A DNA stretch of 64,000 nucleotides. It comes from Mesocentrotus franciscanus. Its lineage: Eukaryota > Echinodermata > Echinoidea > Camarodonta > Strongylocentrotidae. Both the position numbers and the translations under genes were made by a program. The notes under the pieces are model-generated. The model worked only from the letters and a program-made list of their open reading frames with translations. It had not been told where the DNA came from and did no database searches. This document shows, one piece after another, positions 1-10,759 of this stretch. Numbering within the stretch: the stretch's first letter is position 1; each line of letters starts with the position of its first letter. The DNA is taken from the NCBI GenBank assembly GCA_037976565.1, contig CP137666.1, positions 496,001 through 560,000 on the forward strand, in the 5' to 3' direction.

Positions 1-382
1 TATAGGGATGGTGACTTATGCGCAGCCTATATAGTAGTAGTGATATCATATACCATATATTAATATGAATGAGTGACTACAATCAATATTTACCAATTTA
101 CAAAGTATAAAGTACTACTGTATAATGTTTAACCCCGTTCTCCCTTACGACTGAGTACAACTTACGACGCAGTAGTGATCGACAGTCTCCCCGAGAAACA
201 CCGCAATATAATCATCCCAAGAGGTGGTAAATATCATGATACACACTATCAAATAGGTCATCCTTTGGTATCGACCGAATTCTCCCAAGAGCTTCAAAAT
301 ATCATCAAACATCATCGTGATATGTGGTCCAAGTCCTCTTCTCTCGGCAAAGAAATGTGTAACCAATAAGCCTTTTATATGC
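1..382. other. No gene seen
   Basis: AT-rich sequence with no recognisable coding, RNA or repeat signal. The short open frames on both strands between 145 and 369 overlap each other and match no family I recognise. Confidence 0.5.
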
Positions 383-532
383 TAGCCTCTTGTCGATGGC
401 CCTGGCGCGAGGAGTAAAACTGGCGCTTGCGCAAGCAAGCGCAAGCGCTTGCGCAAGCGCCTCGTATCTAGCTCGCTTCGCTCGCCAGAATTTACGGACT
501 CCAACAGCGCCAGGGCCATCGACAAGAGGCTA
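383..532. mobile_element. Foldback MITE with 26-bp perfect inverted ends
   Basis: Positions 383-408 are the exact reverse complement of 507-532 (start TAGCCTCTTGTCGATGGC). The interior (about 424-465) is itself palindromic, built from GCTTGCGCAAGC motifs. An 8-bp word TATATGCT occurs just outside both ends (376-383 and 535-542), offset by three bases on the right, so it is only a possible target duplication. There is no coding capacity. The superfamily is unknown; hAT is possible if the 8-bp duplication is real. Confidence 0.75.
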
Positions 533-628
533 TCTATATGCTGGATCTATCAAACTTTGAGTTCGTCCACGAGAGGGCCTTCCCTTCACAAACGCTAAAA
601 AAGCGATTAAATCGAAATAGATATATTA

Positions 629-630
629 TG

Positions 631-676
<46 letters not shown>
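629..676. repeat. (TA)n microsatellite
   Basis: About 40 bp of uninterrupted TA dinucleotides preceded by TATG units. Confidence 0.95.
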
Positions 677-679
<3 letters not shown>

Positions 680-1660
680 AATTAAAAAACAACCGAGTAC
701 AGCAAACCTATATAGAGATTTCTTAACTGGTTGATATTTGGTTTGAGATAATGTAACATGGGTATATAATAGAGGGTTTTAGGAATGTTTGTGTAAGACA
801 TGGTGGCAGTTGCCTGGCAGTTGCGTGGTAGGTGGGTTATTGGTACCGGCTCAAAGCAGGTTTAAGGGCATGCTATATTGGGGCATGTTAATAGTTAGGT
901 ACACAGACGGCTCCAACAGGAAAATGGTGTTTACCTTTAGTTGAATGCGGGTTCATAAGTAAAATATAATGCTATAATCGATGCCACCGACTGATTTTTG
1001 AAAATCGGTACCCAAAGTGCCCAAATTTGTATTTGTAGAGGCACACCGGTGTTTTAAGGCTTATCAGAACAATTTATTTTGGTTGAAAATGTTCGTTTGG
1101 TATAGAAAACCCAATATGAACAATACATTGAAATATGGTATAGGCTTAGACCCACAGAAGACCACAGGAGTCCTGAAGTTGCACCAAAAGGGCCCCAAGG
1201 AGCAGCTACTCTAGACAGTCAAGAGGACGTACTGCCTTAAACTTTTTCTGGGGTAATAGGATCACTTCAAAACTCAATTTCCGTATTAAAATACAATGAT
1301 AAATGTGGATATAGACTTTGATAGCGAAATAATAATTATGTCTCAGGTACCTCAAATCTCATTTTTAAGTGCTCAAAAGTTATAAACGTGATTCAAGAGC
1401 ATCAAACTATAGTTAGATGATGTTTTCTCTTTCTACATGTACATTTGTATTTTGTAAGTGTGCTATAATAAACGTGCTTGTTAATTCAACCAATATTACA
1501 TCATTTTGGGGGCACCTGACAGTGGGGATCCAGGAATTTCTTACGGGGGGGGCACAAAATCGCATTGGGTTAAATATATGAAAAACGATGGAGCGAGGCG
1601 TCAGCGGCGAGGGAACGGAGCGATCAAGCGGGGGTGGGTCTGGGAGGGGGTTCTGACCCC

Positions 1661-2007
1661 CAGGGGCGGATCCAGCCGGTGGCAAGGGAGGGGGCCTAAA
1701 AAGGGGCCGACTTCGTGCGAAAATCGTCCCTTTCGCTCAGTGGGGGGTAGTGAGAAAAAAAATTTGGCACCCGAAATTTTTTTCCTCCGGAAGGGTTGTT
1801 TTCCACCACCACCCCTTGGGCGCTAGGGGTAGTGAGCACAAAAAAAATTTGTTGGCACCCGAAAAAAAATTTTTCCTCCGGGAAGGGTTTTTTTTTCCAC
1901 CGCCACCCTTGGGTGCCAGGGAGGGCCCAACTTCTTTTTTCAAAAAAGTGTTATTACCCGTTTTTTTCTAGGGAGGGGCCCGGGCCCCCCCCCTGGATCC
2001 GCCACTG
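1661..2007. mobile_element. hAT-type MITE with perfect 8-bp target duplication
   Basis: It begins CAGGGGCGGATCCAGC and ends GGATCCGCCACTG, an inverted terminal repeat. It is bounded by the perfect 8-bp duplication CTGACCCC (1653-1660 and 2008-2015), as expected for hAT transposition. The interior is G/A-runs on the + strand with no coding signal. A relative lies at 62738-63020. Confidence 0.88.
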
Positions 2008-2164
2008 CTGACCCCCTCCCTGAGTAGGAAGCATTTGCAATTTTAGAACCACATTAGGTGCATTTTCAGGCACTTCCTGGAGTAATATGACGTAAAATTG
2101 CTTTCTCCTACCCCCTCAAAGAGTAGGGATCCAGGGGCGGATGATGGGATATAGCTTTTTGCTA

Positions 2165-2947
2165 AGGGGGGGGGGGTTGACCCAATGACGACACGGAGCA
2201 TCGTCCACGAGCCGCGAAGCGGCGAGGCGATTTTTTGTTGTTGCTATTTTGAACCCCGTAAGTGATGTTTTCCTGGCATCTACTGACACAATGGAGACCA
2301 TAAAAAGCAGTGCATGATAATTACGTCTTTTTAAATCAAGTAACAGTTTAAGGGGGGTTGACCCAAAGACGATGCAGAGCATTGTCCACGAGCCGCGTAG
2401 CGGCGAGGCGATTTTTGGGGTGCTATTTTGAACCCCCGTAAGTGATGTTTTCCTGGCATCTATATACTAACATAATGGAGACCATAAAAAGCAGTGCATG
2501 ATAACGTCTTTTTAAATCAAGTAACAGTTTAAGGGGGGTTCGACCCAATGACGATGCGAATTAAGCATCGTCCACGAGCCGCGAAGTCCGAGCCGCGTAG
2601 CGGCGAGGCGATTTTGGGGGGCTATTTTGAACCCCCGTAAGTGATATTTTCCTGGCATCTACTAACACAATGGAGACCATAAACAGCAGTTCATGATAAC
2701 GTCTTTTTAAATCAAGTAACAGTTTGAGGGGGGTTCGAACCAATGACCATGCGGAGCATCGTCCACGAGCCTCGAAGTCCGAGCCGGGTAGCGGCGAGGC
2801 GATTTTTTTGTTGTTGCTATTTTGAACCTTCGTAAGTGATGTTTTCCTGGCATCTACTAACACAATGGAGACCATAAACATCAGTGCATGATAACGTCTT
2901 TTTAAATCAAGTAACAGTTTAAGGGGTTTGACCCGATGACGATGCGG
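2165..2947. repeat. Tandem array, about 4.2 copies of a 181-191 bp unit
   Basis: The anchor GTCCACGAGCC recurs at about 2203, 2384, 2570 and 2761. Each unit holds a CGAGCCGCG-rich motif, the words CCTGGCATCTACT and AATGGAGACCATAAA, and a TTTAAATCAAGTAACAGTTT tail. Open minus-strand frames across the array come from its periodicity and are not genes. Confidence 0.85.
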
Positions 2948-5849
2948 ATACTGTGTGGGTCTGGACACATGATGGCGTTTTTCTATTCACATCACATTTT
3001 CACTTGGCAGTCCAAGGGGGGTTAAACCCTAACCCCTAACCCCTGTCCCCCCTGGTTCCCCACTGCCTGAGGGGGCCCCGGAGCCATGAAGCTATTTATC
3101 CGGGCCCAATGGGAAATGCGTGTAAAATCACGTATTTTACTGACTAGAATATTCAAACATAATGCTTTATGACATGTTGAACCCAATGGTGATAGTCATG
3201 GATAATAATTTATACATCGCGGGCACCTGCACCTTCCATCACAATGCTGAAGGCATTTTTTTCTTGATTAACTCGTAAATATGGGCCCACCGAAGGATCG
3301 ACTCATTGTCTGTAGTGATCATTAACAATATTGAATGTTTTGTTTATCTCATTATAAAGAAGTATGTATAAACTATCTAATTAAGAAATTCTAGCTTTCC
3401 AGGATAAATTTTGAATGCCAAAATCAAAGTTTAAAAACACATATGTGATGAATGTGACAGGCTTGGTAAAGCAGTCCCATGCGTTGCATTTTGTGTAACC
3501 CGACACAGCCATAAGGCGAAAGAGGCAAGGAATTTGTGTTCAATTGAATTTTGTCCCTTTATCATGTGCACTCATGGTGGAATTCGCCCTAATAAAGAAA
3601 TTGGATGTAATGAAAAGGGAAGTTTACTGCAATAGGCCTATACTTAAAGTAATATAATTAGATGTAACCCAGTACAGTGACATAACTTGCTTGTGTACTG
3701 TACTGTACTCAACTCAATGTACAGCTAGCATTCATACGTATAAAAGAGACAATTTGACGTTTTATCATGAATTATTTCGTAAAGTATACGATCATAATGC
3801 ATGAGGACGCTGGATTAATGGGTACATCTCACCTTGTTCATATAGGATTGTAAGGTAGGTAAAACTGATAAACAGGTCGATGCGACAAACCATTTGAAAA
3901 CTAGTACTGAAAATGCAACATGTGAGCCTCGTGACCTAACAACACAGTTAGAGAAAAACATCTATTGAAGTTTATGAGATAAAATCTTTTTTTTTTAATC
4001 AGTGTGCTCGTAGGCAATTGCTTGACGAGGAGGAACTTCTATTAAGAGCCGCGACCCCCTATCATTACTAATTAAACGCCACCAATATCGATAGTGCTTG
4101 AAATGTAGACAGGGGAGATATGCTAATTCAACAATTTAACATTTCCCTCATAGAAGACTGTAAAAGGCTAATAAACTTTGAAATCTGAAAAATAATGTTT
4201 TCAACCATACAACATTCTATTGCAGCCTTTAGTAGGCCTATTGTCTAACAAAACTGTAGAGAAAACATTTATTGCAACATTTGGTAATAGGTCGAATATT
4301 TATTTAAAAAATGAACCTTGTTATACCTGGCAACTTCTTACAGAAATATTTTGCAGCCAGACCCTATGCAGGTACATGTACATGTAGCCTACCTGGGACA
4401 TGGATTTGTGGCTATTATAATTGCCTTCTCATGCATCGTAATCATATACACAGAAGTATAAACCTTTCCTTCTCTGAAAATTTGTTTGTGTTATCGATAG
4501 AAAATTGACAAAACGAAAATACCATTTAAGAATACTATATAGGCTATGCTTAACAGTAGGCTCACAGAAGCCTGACAAAAGACTGTGTATTGAGGCCTGT
4601 ATACAAAGTCCCTTCTCATTCACCAGAGAGATGTTGAATTTAGCATTTGAAATTTGTCCTCAAGGCGAAAATTGTGACCTTACAGTCACATAAATGAGAA
4701 GCGTAAACTTACCAAATATGAGAGGATTATTTTAACCGAGAAAGAAATGTCCACAACACCCCAAAAAAAAATAGTCCAACGCATTGGACTTTTCTGTCAA
4801 CTCTTTCACATCCACCAGAGAGGGTTTTTTAAGCTGTGATTTTTAGCATTCAAAATTTCTCCTGGAAAGCTGGAATTTCGAAATTAGGTAGTTTATACGT
4901 ACTTATCTATAATGAGATTAATAAAACGTGCAATAATGTTGATGATCACTTCATTATTCAAGCAAGATAATGAGTCATTCAGTGGGACCATTTTTACGAT
5001 CTAATCAAGAAAATTGACTTTGAGCATTGTGATGGAAGGTGTAGGTGCCCATGGTGCATAATTTATTATCCACAATTATTATCGATTTGTTCAACACATC
5101 ATATAACATTAATGTTTAATATTCTTGTCAATAAAATACATGACTTTTCACGCATTTCCTATTGGGCCGTGATGAATAGCTTCATGGTTCCTGGTACCAA
5201 GTATCTTTATAGTATAACACACTTACAAATGTATGTAGAACGAACATATATCATCGAACTATAGTCTGAATCACTTATGTTTCATTTCGGCCCTTAAAAT
5301 CAGATTTTGGGTACTTAAGACGTATAATTTGGCTATCATAGTCTCTTACAACAATGTTTCATTTTATTTTGATACCGAAATAGAGATTTGCTGTGATCCT
5401 ATTTCCCTGGAAAATTATTTAAAGCTACTCTTGACTGTTTAGAGTAGCTGATCCTTTGGGCCCTTGGCCCTTCTGAATCAACTTCAGGGCTCCTGTGGTA
5501 TTATGTGTGTCTTAACCTGAACCATATTACATTGTATTCTTCATAGTGGGTTTCTACGCCAAATGAACATTTCAGCCAAATATTTGTTATAAAATGCATA
5601 AAAACACCATTGGGCCCCTAACATTTAAAGTTGCGGCACTTTGGGCACCGATTTTCAAAAATCGGTCGGTGGCATTGTTATCAGCATTAAATTTACTTAA
5701 GAATCCGCATTTTTAAGAAAGTGAACACCATTTTCCTGTTGGAGCCATCTGTGTACCTAACTGTAAAGGTAAACATTTAAAAGAAGCCCATGATGACCCA
5801 CAATTTCACCGTGCCTCATAAACCAACAATCATTGACCCATTGCACTCC

Positions 5850-5997
5850 TTTACCCTAGCTATATCATACCCTACTAGACCCATGTACTTTATCCTACCA
5901 TGCCCCCTTACACTACCAAGTGCCCTTATCCTACCATGCCCCTTAGGCATACCCTACTATGCCCATTATCCTACCATGTCTTCTTACCATACCATGG
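5850..5997. repeat. Degenerate ACCCTACCATGCCCC minisatellite, left part
   Basis: Diverged repeats of the same 17-20 bp unit as the larger block at 7330-7985. The two blocks look like one array split by an insertion. Confidence 0.7.
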
Positions 5998-6007
5998 GCG
6001 ACAGCCC

Positions 6008-7316
6008 AGTTGACCGAAAGCCCGCGAGACCGAATGTCCGGGTGACCTAAAATGTATGCAATTATACGATATATTATGCTTGCGCACACACATTTGGATT
6101 TTTGTGAACGTATAGCTTGTTGCTTATGATCCTTAATTCACCTAATAATTACACTATATTTCTATCGGCCCCTAGACATAATCAAGGTTTATAGTGCATT
6201 TTATGGAATGATTCTGGCTAGTGAATTTGGATAAAAACACTAAAGAACATAAATCGTTATACAAAAATGAAAACTTGGGATGAAAAATAAGTAATCTGGA
6301 AAACGAATTACTCACTTTTCATTCATGATAAAAATCCCACCATCATTAATTAGGTAATTTTTATTGTGATGACGAGTGATGATTAGCATTTGAGGGAAAA
6401 TGTCAATATACCTCTTCGTATATAGCGAAAATGTAGCAGAAAAAACGCATCTACTTAGCTTTAAAAGTTTATTGGTGGATCTCGTCACCCGCTATTTGTT
6501 ACCCAATGTCACGCAGAATGTTTATGTATCCTGTCCAATACTGTTGATGAGCTAATTGTTTGAAAAACCCATTTTATTTGAAAAATGAAAACGATTGCAA
6601 ATTTTGTTTCCCGTACTTAGCAAATGCATTTCCCGTTACATGTCACAAAGTGAGAAAGGTAGTTATCAATCAAAATAATGTCAGATATTTTGTAGAGTTT
6701 ATTAAAATTAATATTAGTCTCCCACAAAACATTGTTCAATAGGGAGACAAAGGATATGTAGCAAAAGCGGAAATCTCATTTTCATTTTTCAATACAATTT
6801 TCAATCATAAAGATATAATTATACAACATACAAAACAGACAGTGTAAATACCAACAAATATCATACACAAAGTACAAACAACGACAATGCCATATTTCGT
6901 TTAAAAAAAAACCCCGTTCATGATATAAACTTCTTTACTATAGGGGGAAAAAAAAATCGTTGCACGAATCTAGCAACTGCAACATGCATAATTTTTTTCT
7001 TTTTCCAACACACCTCGTCTGTCTTGCAACTTGCAACTATTACTTGTACATGTAGTAAATTCGACTTGATAAAGTAGCATAAAACCTATATTGTAACAAC
7101 TCTAAAATAATAGTATGCACGCATGCATATTGGCCTATTGAAATACGAATAGCCCCATGAAGAACTGTCTCCTTTTGATTGTCTGATGAACAAACCTTTA
7201 TCACCAAGAGTATTCTCTCGTGTATAGGGCACATCAACAAAATTCGCGGGCTCGCGGGCCTTTGGTCTCACGGAACCTTTTTTCTTATTGGTCTCACGGA
7301 ACTGGCCTTCGGTCAA
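6008..7316. mobile_element. TIR element inserted in the minisatellite
   Basis: The left end TTGACCGAAAGCC followed by GCGAGACC (about 6010-6032) is matched in reverse at the right end (GGTCTCACGG ... GGCCTTCGGTCAA, about 7289-7315). The minisatellite unit flanks both sides. The interior is AT-rich with no recognisable transposase. The superfamily is unassigned. Confidence 0.6.
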
Positions 7317-7329
7317 GTGGTCAGACCCC

Positions 7330-7985
7330 ACAATGTCCCCTTACCCCCACGATGCTCCTTACCCCTTACCCTTCCATGCCCCTTACCCCACCATGCCACC
7401 ATACCCTACCATGCCCCTTTACCCTTCAACGCAATTTACCCTACCATGCCCCATTACTCTTCAACGCCCCTTACCCTACCACGCCCCCTTACCCTACCAT
7501 GCCCCATACCCTACAACACCCCTTACCCTACCATGCCCCCTACCCTACTATGCCCCTTACCCTACCATGCCCCATTGCCCTTCAAAGCCCCCTTACCCTA
7601 CCATGCCCCTTTACTCTTCAACTCCCTTACCCTTCAACGCCCCCTACCCTACAACGCCCCTTACCCTACCATGCCCCCTTACCCTACTATGCCCCCTTAC
7701 CCTACCATGCCCCATTGCCCTTCAAAGCCCCCTTACCCTACCATGCCCCTTTACCCTTCAACGCCCTGTACCCTTCAACGCCCCTTACCCTACCATTCCC
7801 TTTACCCTACCATGCCCCCTTACCCTTCAACGTCCCCTTACCCTACCATGCCCCTTTACCCTTCAACGCCCCTTACCCTTCAACGCCCCTTACCCTACCG
7901 TGCCCTCTTACCCTACCATGCCCCTTCACCCTACCATGCCCCTTTACCCTACCATGCCCCCTTACCCTACCATGCCCCCTTACCT
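7330..7985. repeat. Pyrimidine-rich minisatellite (about 17-20 bp unit)
   Basis: Some 35 imperfect copies alternate between ACCCTACCATGCCCC and ACCCTTCAACGCCCC types. All three + frames stay open for hundreds of bases because the unit contains no stop. The resulting Pro/Tyr/Leu-rich translations are therefore not evidence of a gene. Confidence 0.92.
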
Positions 7986-8091
7986 ATAGCTACCCCCATG
8001 CATCCTAACTTCTATTTGTTTTAAACAGTGAGTAGGACATGCTGAAGAGCCAAGCCCCTAACAACTTAAATTGTTTTTTTTTCTCCTTTCT

Positions 8092-8503
8092 TTAAAGGTA
8101 AAGACCAGTTTTGGAAACGCCCCTCTCTCAAAAAAATGAAATGGAAGCTCTCATTACCAATCATGTGAAAGAATATGTTTTGACTAAGACGTGATGATAC
8201 AAATTTTGCCGGAAAAGTCGGGAAACCGCCTACTAATTGATCTATTTGGTAAATTATTATATCTCTTGGGACCAAATAGATATCGCGCACCTGGTCGCGT
8301 AGTCCCATATATATCTTTCTGTGTACAGTGCTTGTAACTTTACCAAGACTGGGCCAAATTTCTTATCATTTTGATGATTCCAGAACCTTGCAGTAGGGCC
8401 TACACATCAATACTTATATGCTAGATGATCAACCTTTTCTGATCGACTCCACAACGTTTCTTTCATAATGCAATCGCATGACCAGAACTGGTCTTTATCT
8501 TAA
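8092..8503 (+). mobile_element. TTAA-flanked MITE, family A, copy 1
   Basis: It starts TTAAAGGTAAAGACCAGTT and ends with the complementary AACTGGTCTTTATCTTAA. A second full copy in the opposite orientation lies at 56495-56886. The right half is shared with family B (20549-20958 and 30093-30485). There is no coding signal. Confidence 0.85.
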
Positions 8504-8526
8504 TTAATTAGAGGTGGAAACGGGAA

Positions 8527-8889
8527 AAGAAGAAGAAGAAGAAGAAGAAGAAGAAGAAGAAGAAGAAGAAGAAGAAGAAGAAGAAGAAGAAGAAGAAGAA
8601 GAAGAAGAAGAAGAAGAAGAAGAAGAAGAAGAAGAAGAAGAAGAAGAAGAAGAAGAAGAAGAAGAAGAAGAAGAAGAAGAAGAAGAAGAAGAAGAAGAAG
8701 AAGAAGAAGAAGAAGAAGAAGAAGAAGAAGAAGAAGAAGAAGAAGAAGAAGAAGAAGAAGAAGAAGAAGAAGAAGAAGAAGAAGAAGAAGAAGAAGAAGA
8801 AGAAGAAGAAGAAGAAGAAGAAGAAGAAGAAGAAGAAGAAGAAGAAGAAGAAGAAGAAGAAGAAGAAGAAGAAGAAGAAGAAGAAGAAG
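8527..8889 (+). repeat. (AAG)121 triplet array
   Basis: An apparently uninterrupted 363-bp AAG run, purine on the + strand. It would read as poly-Glu, poly-Lys or poly-Arg in the three frames, and the long Glu frame is an artefact of the repeat. It sits about 0.5 kb upstream of the candidate first exon of the Gli gene, in GAA sense orientation. Length may be limited by assembly. Confidence 0.97.
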
Positions 8890-8984
8890 GGAGAAGAAAG
8901 GAAATTTCAGTAGAAGAAAATGGTATATGTACCGGTTTGTTTGCCTTGCACTGTATGGCAGATCGACGCAGATGGCGGTAAATA

Positions 8985-9360
8985 AATATTATAAGAAGTC
9001 GCTAGCGCTATCAAACACATGGGCGCGCTTGTAGATCGAGAGGGCATGCACAAACTCCGATCGTGCTAGTACATACAGTGCAGGTCGATCGTCGTACGCG
9101 GGCCGTGTATACACGGTGCATGTAACATGCATATGGCTCATCGATCACGTACACGGGGCGGGCGCCTGGGCTTGGGGTAGATTACTGTAAGGCATTCACG
9201 CATCAAAACTCTCTGATAATCATTTTTGTTGTTTTCTATTGATTATTGCCATTACAGTGAGTGATCACTTCTGTAAAATTCATTGGAGCACTTTTCATCC
9301 CTGATGAAATCGGAAAGATTTGCTAATATTTTGTTTTTTTTTAATTTGGAGGTTGGCATC
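8985..9360 (+). promoter_or_regulatory. Candidate promoter region upstream of possible Gli exon 1
   Basis: This segment is locally richer in G+C and CpG than its surroundings, with several CGATCG-type words and a GC-box-like GGGGCGGGCGCC near 9155. No convincing TATA box or initiator can be placed. The call depends on the exon-1 model below and is an inference only. Confidence 0.22.
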
Positions 9361-9480
9361 GAAATTTGAAAGAACTACTGGGCGGCTGGACAGCCCGTGA
9401 TTGCTCACCGAGGTCCGTAGCGTGCTACTTCAGCGTGGTAGCTGTAGCAAAATCGGATCATTGGCATTGCTGAAGGTCTG
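9361..9480 (+). other. Candidate non-coding first exon (3' boundary at 9480)
   Basis: The segment ends at a strong donor, CTG|GTGAGT (donor at 9481). Read in the frame that would join the acceptor at 35628, it has a TAG stop at 9445-9447 followed by 11 open codons without ATG. The nine codons at the start of the 35628 exon also lack ATG, so the first in-frame start after the stop would be the ATG at 35655. The 5' end is not defined; it could also be an unrelated donor-like site. Confidence 0.3.
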
Positions 9481-10450
9481 GTGAGTTCAGAACGAAAGTG
9501 ATATTATGAGCAGACTTTGATTATTCTAATTAGCAAACATACTCTTTAAGTTGAAAGGGCCTTTTCCTTCATCTGAGAATTTTTCGTTTGATGTGTGGTT
9601 TGCTGAATATAGTCTAGACGACAATTAATGTGAATTATTACAAATAATAATTTAGACTCTACTAATAATAGTAATATGCCTACTGTATGCCTACTAGTCG
9701 AACTTTAGTATAGTCCGCCCTGGTCCTGGACTTGGACCCTGCCTGTCCTGCAGTCCAGACTCCAGACAGTCCAGTAATCTCAGTAATATCAAGGAGTTAA
9801 TAGCTATTGTTGAGTAAATTTGCTCCAGTTGCTTGTCTTTATCTATAGATCTGAAGTAATATAATCTATGTAATAGTATGTTTATAATTGTATTATAGAC
9901 TTCTAAACTTGGTTAGTATTTATTCTAGAGGGTTGTATAAAACTTTCAATTTCTTCAAGCAAATTAAATCATGCACTTATTCATTTCATATTTCATCAAG
10001 CCTAGGCTAGCTAGCTAGCTCTAGGTAGACCCTATTGTTAAAAATGTATGTAGAATGTCATGGTTCTGATGTCATGGTTCTACCTTCATTAGTCAGGTAA
10101 TGTAGATTTCAATTCAATTCAATTAAAATCTTTATTCAACCTTTATAAAACAATTTACAATGACGATATACAAAATAATGGTTATATCATGATGTAAATC
10201 ATGTATAAATTCATGACTTTCATTTGTTGATTTGTTGTAATGACACTCCCCTATAGATGCTCAAAGGTACTGGTATTCGTAGTGACAGAAAATCTATGCA
10301 AACCAAAGCATGTCCATCAGACTATTACAAATAAATGTGAATCTGGCTAACTTGGCCCAGAAGTAGTTGACACTGCAGTGATGACATGTAAAAGTGTAGG
10401 TAGTCTACTGGGCACACAGCAAAACCCTAATAACGGAGCCCTTAAGTTTA
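9481..10450. other. Presumed intron 1, no gene seen
   Basis: AT-rich non-coding sequence. It includes a short GTCCAG/CTGGAC-rich patch near 9718-9775 and a GCTA run near 10005-10020. No repeat family was identified. Confidence 0.5.
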
Positions 10451-10454
10451 GGTT

Positions 10455-10756
10455 TTTAATAATGATGATAATAGTTCAGTTCTTGTATAGCGCATAATAC
10501 GTTATGAAATAACATCTCTATGCGCTTCTAAAGAGCTTTGGACATTATTACCCTAGCTTTAGCTCCGGCAGCCGTTATCAGCGCACAGTGCATTTCAAGG
10601 AATAATCCTACCAGGTACCCATTTACCTCACCTGGGTTGAGTGTGGCAAATGTAGATCAATGTCTTGCCATAGGACATTAGTGCCGTGGCGGGACTCGAA
10701 CCGCGGACCTTGTGATCGACAGTCCGGTGACGTATCCACTCGACCACAACACCTCT
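10455..10756 (-). mobile_element. tRNA-derived SINE (type 1), minus strand
   Basis: On the minus strand the head reads TGGTCGAGTGG (A box-like) and, 3' of it, GGTTCGAGTCCC (B box-like), as in a Ser/Leu-type tRNA. A body follows, then an AT-rich tail (TTATTATCAT-like). A + strand relative at about 13945-14270 shares the B-box region, the body word TGGCAAATGTAGAT (inverted) and the GGTACC word. It is a transposed copy and not a functional tRNA gene. Confidence 0.8.
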
Positions 10757-10759
10757 TTT

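Larger units (their letters stand above)
1520..3065. mobile_element. hAT-like insertion carrying tandem repeats, nested in the left arm
   Basis: The ends are CAGTGGGGATCCAGG (1520) and its near complement CCTGGTTCCCCACTG (3051-3065). The CAG...CTG termini are typical of hAT elements. Comparison with the uninterrupted right arm of the surrounding inverted repeat shows that this block is extra. It contains a second hAT MITE (1661-2007) and a tandem array (about 2165-2947). No clean target duplication is visible. Confidence 0.55.
891..5764. mobile_element. Large imperfect inverted repeat (long-TIR element), arms interrupted
   Basis: The left arm (891 to about 1510, resuming about 3080-3462) is the diverged reverse complement of about 4793-5764. 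Landmarks: GTTAGGTACACAG at 893 against CTGTGTACCTAAC near 5750; TTTTGAAAATCGGT near 997 against ACCGATTTTCAAAAATCGGT near 5650; and the segments at 3080-3330 against 4960-5190. The left arm is split by an insertion (1520-3065) that the right arm lacks. The spacer 3463-4792 holds no recognisable coding region and has a weaker additional copy of an arm segment near 4620-4680. It may be a non-autonomous long-TIR transposon or an old inverted duplication. Confidence 0.7.

Noticed and set aside
3020..3055. Telomere-like AACCCTAACCCCTAACCCC
   Set aside because: Only about three irregular units, inside a transposon edge; not an interstitial telomere array.
7179..8024. Long Pro/Tyr-rich open frames (up to 281 codons) in all three + frames
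   Set aside because: They coincide with the stop-free minisatellite; all frames are open and no start, splice or domain evidence exists.
8514..8981. 155-codon poly-Glu ORF
   Set aside because: Entirely produced by the AAG microsatellite; flanking residues match nothing.
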